A stretch of 64,000 bases of DNA, from the NCBI GenBank assembly GCA_027618475.1, contig JAQCEJ010000009.1, positions 29,422 through 93,421 of the forward strand, given 5' to 3'. The translations under genes were made by a program, and so were the position numbers. Shown here piece after piece: positions 63,191 through 64,000 of this stretch. How positions within the stretch are numbered: the first letter of the stretch is position 1; every line of letters starts with the position of its first letter. The DNA comes from Planctomycetota bacterium (lineage in GTDB: Bacteria; Planctomycetota; Planctomycetia; Planctomycetales; Planctomycetaceae). The notes under the pieces are model-generated. The model was not told where the DNA came from and did no database searches. It worked only from the letters and a program-made list of their open reading frames with translations.

Positions 63191-63276
63191 GAACACTTCT
63201 CCCGAATTCTCTCGCCTGTCTTTTAATATTCAAATCGGCACTCGACGGAAACGATCGTCCGTCGACGTATTGTCGA

Positions 63277-63636
63277 TCAAAATTCCAAACCCGATGCACG
63301 AGCACCATCAGCCAGAGCCGCAACGCGACCGTGATATCGATAAGGCCCTCGATCGAATGCAACTTTTGAAATGCCGGCCTTTACAGCCCGTTCGCCCAAT
63401 AGCTTTCCGACGAGCGATGCCGCTTCGCACGTGCTGGTCTTGGGCGATGAAAAATCCTTCTCCGCCGAACTGGCCGAAACCAGCGTGCGTCCGGCGTTAT
63501 CGTCGATAATCTGAGCGTACATGTGACGCCCGCTGCGAAATACCGACAGCCGAGGACGACCGGCGATGCGCACCTGATTTCGGACGCGATATACCCGACG
63601 TCGTCTTTGTTTTGCGATGGTTTTTTGAATGGTCAT
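63277..63636 (-). CDS. rplR: 50S ribosomal protein L18
   Basis: 119 residues. Basic N-terminus ([15 protein letters not shown]), [19 protein letters not shown] and [23 protein letters not shown] match L18. Binds 5S rRNA. ATG ten bases after AAAGG. 86 bases to rpsE. Confidence 0.97.
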   Translation of the reverse strand: MTIQKTIAKQRRRRVYRVRNQVRIAGRPRLSVFRSGRHMYAQIIDDNAGRTLVSASSAEKDFSSPKTSTCEAASLVGKLLGERAVKAGISKVAFDRGPYRYHGRVAALADGARASGLEF

Positions 63637-63792
63637 GAAACTCGAACCTTTGGACTCTCTCGTGGCTCTGTCAAACGGAAGCCGTCACACAATCATGATA
63701 CCGACGACGATCTCTAAAACGAAAGCCAATGACCGATGGGATTCTGAAAAATCGTTGGGACAGAGGCGTTTCTGGCGGTAAGTACGGTACGA

Positions 63793-64000
63793 TCAACCGC
63801 CGCTGGCAAATGCTTTTCCCGCCTTGCGTTTGACGTATTCGCCCACGTAGCGAATTCCCTTTCCCTTGTATGGTTCCGGAGGACGAACGTGGCGAATCAC
63901 CGCCGCGAATTGTCCGACCGCCTGTTTGTCGATACTGCGAACTGTAATATGTGTCTGATCGGGAACTTCACAGGTCACCAGATTCGGCAACGGAAGTTTG
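63793..64000 (-). CDS. rplF: 50S ribosomal protein L6, C-terminal part (partial at right edge)
   Basis: The last 68 residues are visible: [16 protein letters not shown], then [25 protein letters not shown], the L6 C-terminal signature. The gene starts beyond base 64000. It is 156 bases upstream of rplR. It extends the spc operon to the right, where rpsH, rpsN and rplE are expected. Confidence 0.95.
   Translation of the reverse strand, partial: KLPLPNLVTCEVPDQTHITVRSIDKQAVGQFAAVIRHVRPPEPYKGKGIRYVGEYVKRKAGKAFASGG

Overview
The window is a chromosomal segment of a planctomycete (phylum Planctomycetota), probably of the order Planctomycetales. The evidence is the combination of a DUF1501 protein with a Tat signal, sulfatase and DUF4159 proteins, a BBP7-type outer-membrane barrel, a cysteine-rich YTV-motif wall protein, a SpoVG that carries a zinc ribbon, secreted Gfo/Idh-like and FG-GAP proteins, and an spc ribosomal operon without rpmD. 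A genus cannot be named from sequence alone. No tRNA, rRNA, CRISPR array, intact insertion sequence or prophage was recognised.

Layout. 1-13 kb: the end of a medium-chain dehydrogenase, a SKI2-type helicase, a secreted toroid-like protein, a histone-deacetylase-fold hydrolase, a HEAT-repeat secreted protein, a large acidic DUF11 protein, queF and a DUF1501 protein. 13.5-15.8 kb: DUF817 membrane protein and a cyclase (co-directional), then a convergent isochorismatase-type hydrolase. 16.4-19.5 kb: two tandem pilin-like small proteins, each with its own terminator, a repeat-rich spacer, then the YTV wall protein. 19.9-25.1 kb: an FAD-linked D-2-hydroxyacid dehydrogenase, the ispE-spoVG pair, a beheaded ABC-2 permease remnant and the BBP7 barrel. 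25.4-29.5 kb: an FG-GAP, Gfo/Idh and dicarboxylate symporter operon. 29.9-33.4 kb: rpsD, a short-lid adenylate kinase, a rhomboid protease and a small membrane protein. 33.5-42.1 kb: prenyltransferase-like/DUF4159 protein with a sulfatase, an OmpA-type lipoprotein, a secreted oxidoreductase-like protein, and a coupled TlpA thioredoxin/lipase pair. 42.5-46.6 kb: two tandem membrane-anchored von Willebrand A proteins behind a good promoter and a three-copy 16-base repeat. 46.6-55.6 kb: an SBF-like transporter, a transglutaminase-like lipoprotein, a four-gene overlapping operon (enolase-superfamily enzyme, HAD hydrolase, lipid kinase, kdsA), a second cyclase and an SDR. 55.8-64 kb: HTTM protein and its partner, asd, map, and the spc operon (secY, rplO, rpsE, rplR, rplF) running off the right edge.

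How the genes work together. The right end is translation and secretion machinery (rplF-rplR-rpsE-rplO-secY-map), with rpsD standing alone about 30 kb away. Envelope biogenesis is the other strong theme: kdsA for Kdo and lipopolysaccharide, the YTV wall protein, BBP7 barrel, OmpA lipoprotein, pilin-like pair and vWA pair. Catabolic-looking genes (sulfatase, cyclases, oxidoreductases, FG-GAP proteins) match the polymer-degrading lifestyle of the phylum. Several proteins keep a family fold but lack a key catalytic residue: MetAP without the His79 equivalent, a secreted Gfo/Idh without the EKP lysine, a transglutaminase-like protein without its cysteine, and a HAD protein without the second aspartate. 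Coding starts were adjusted where a Shine-Dalgarno sequence or a stop/start overlap decided them.
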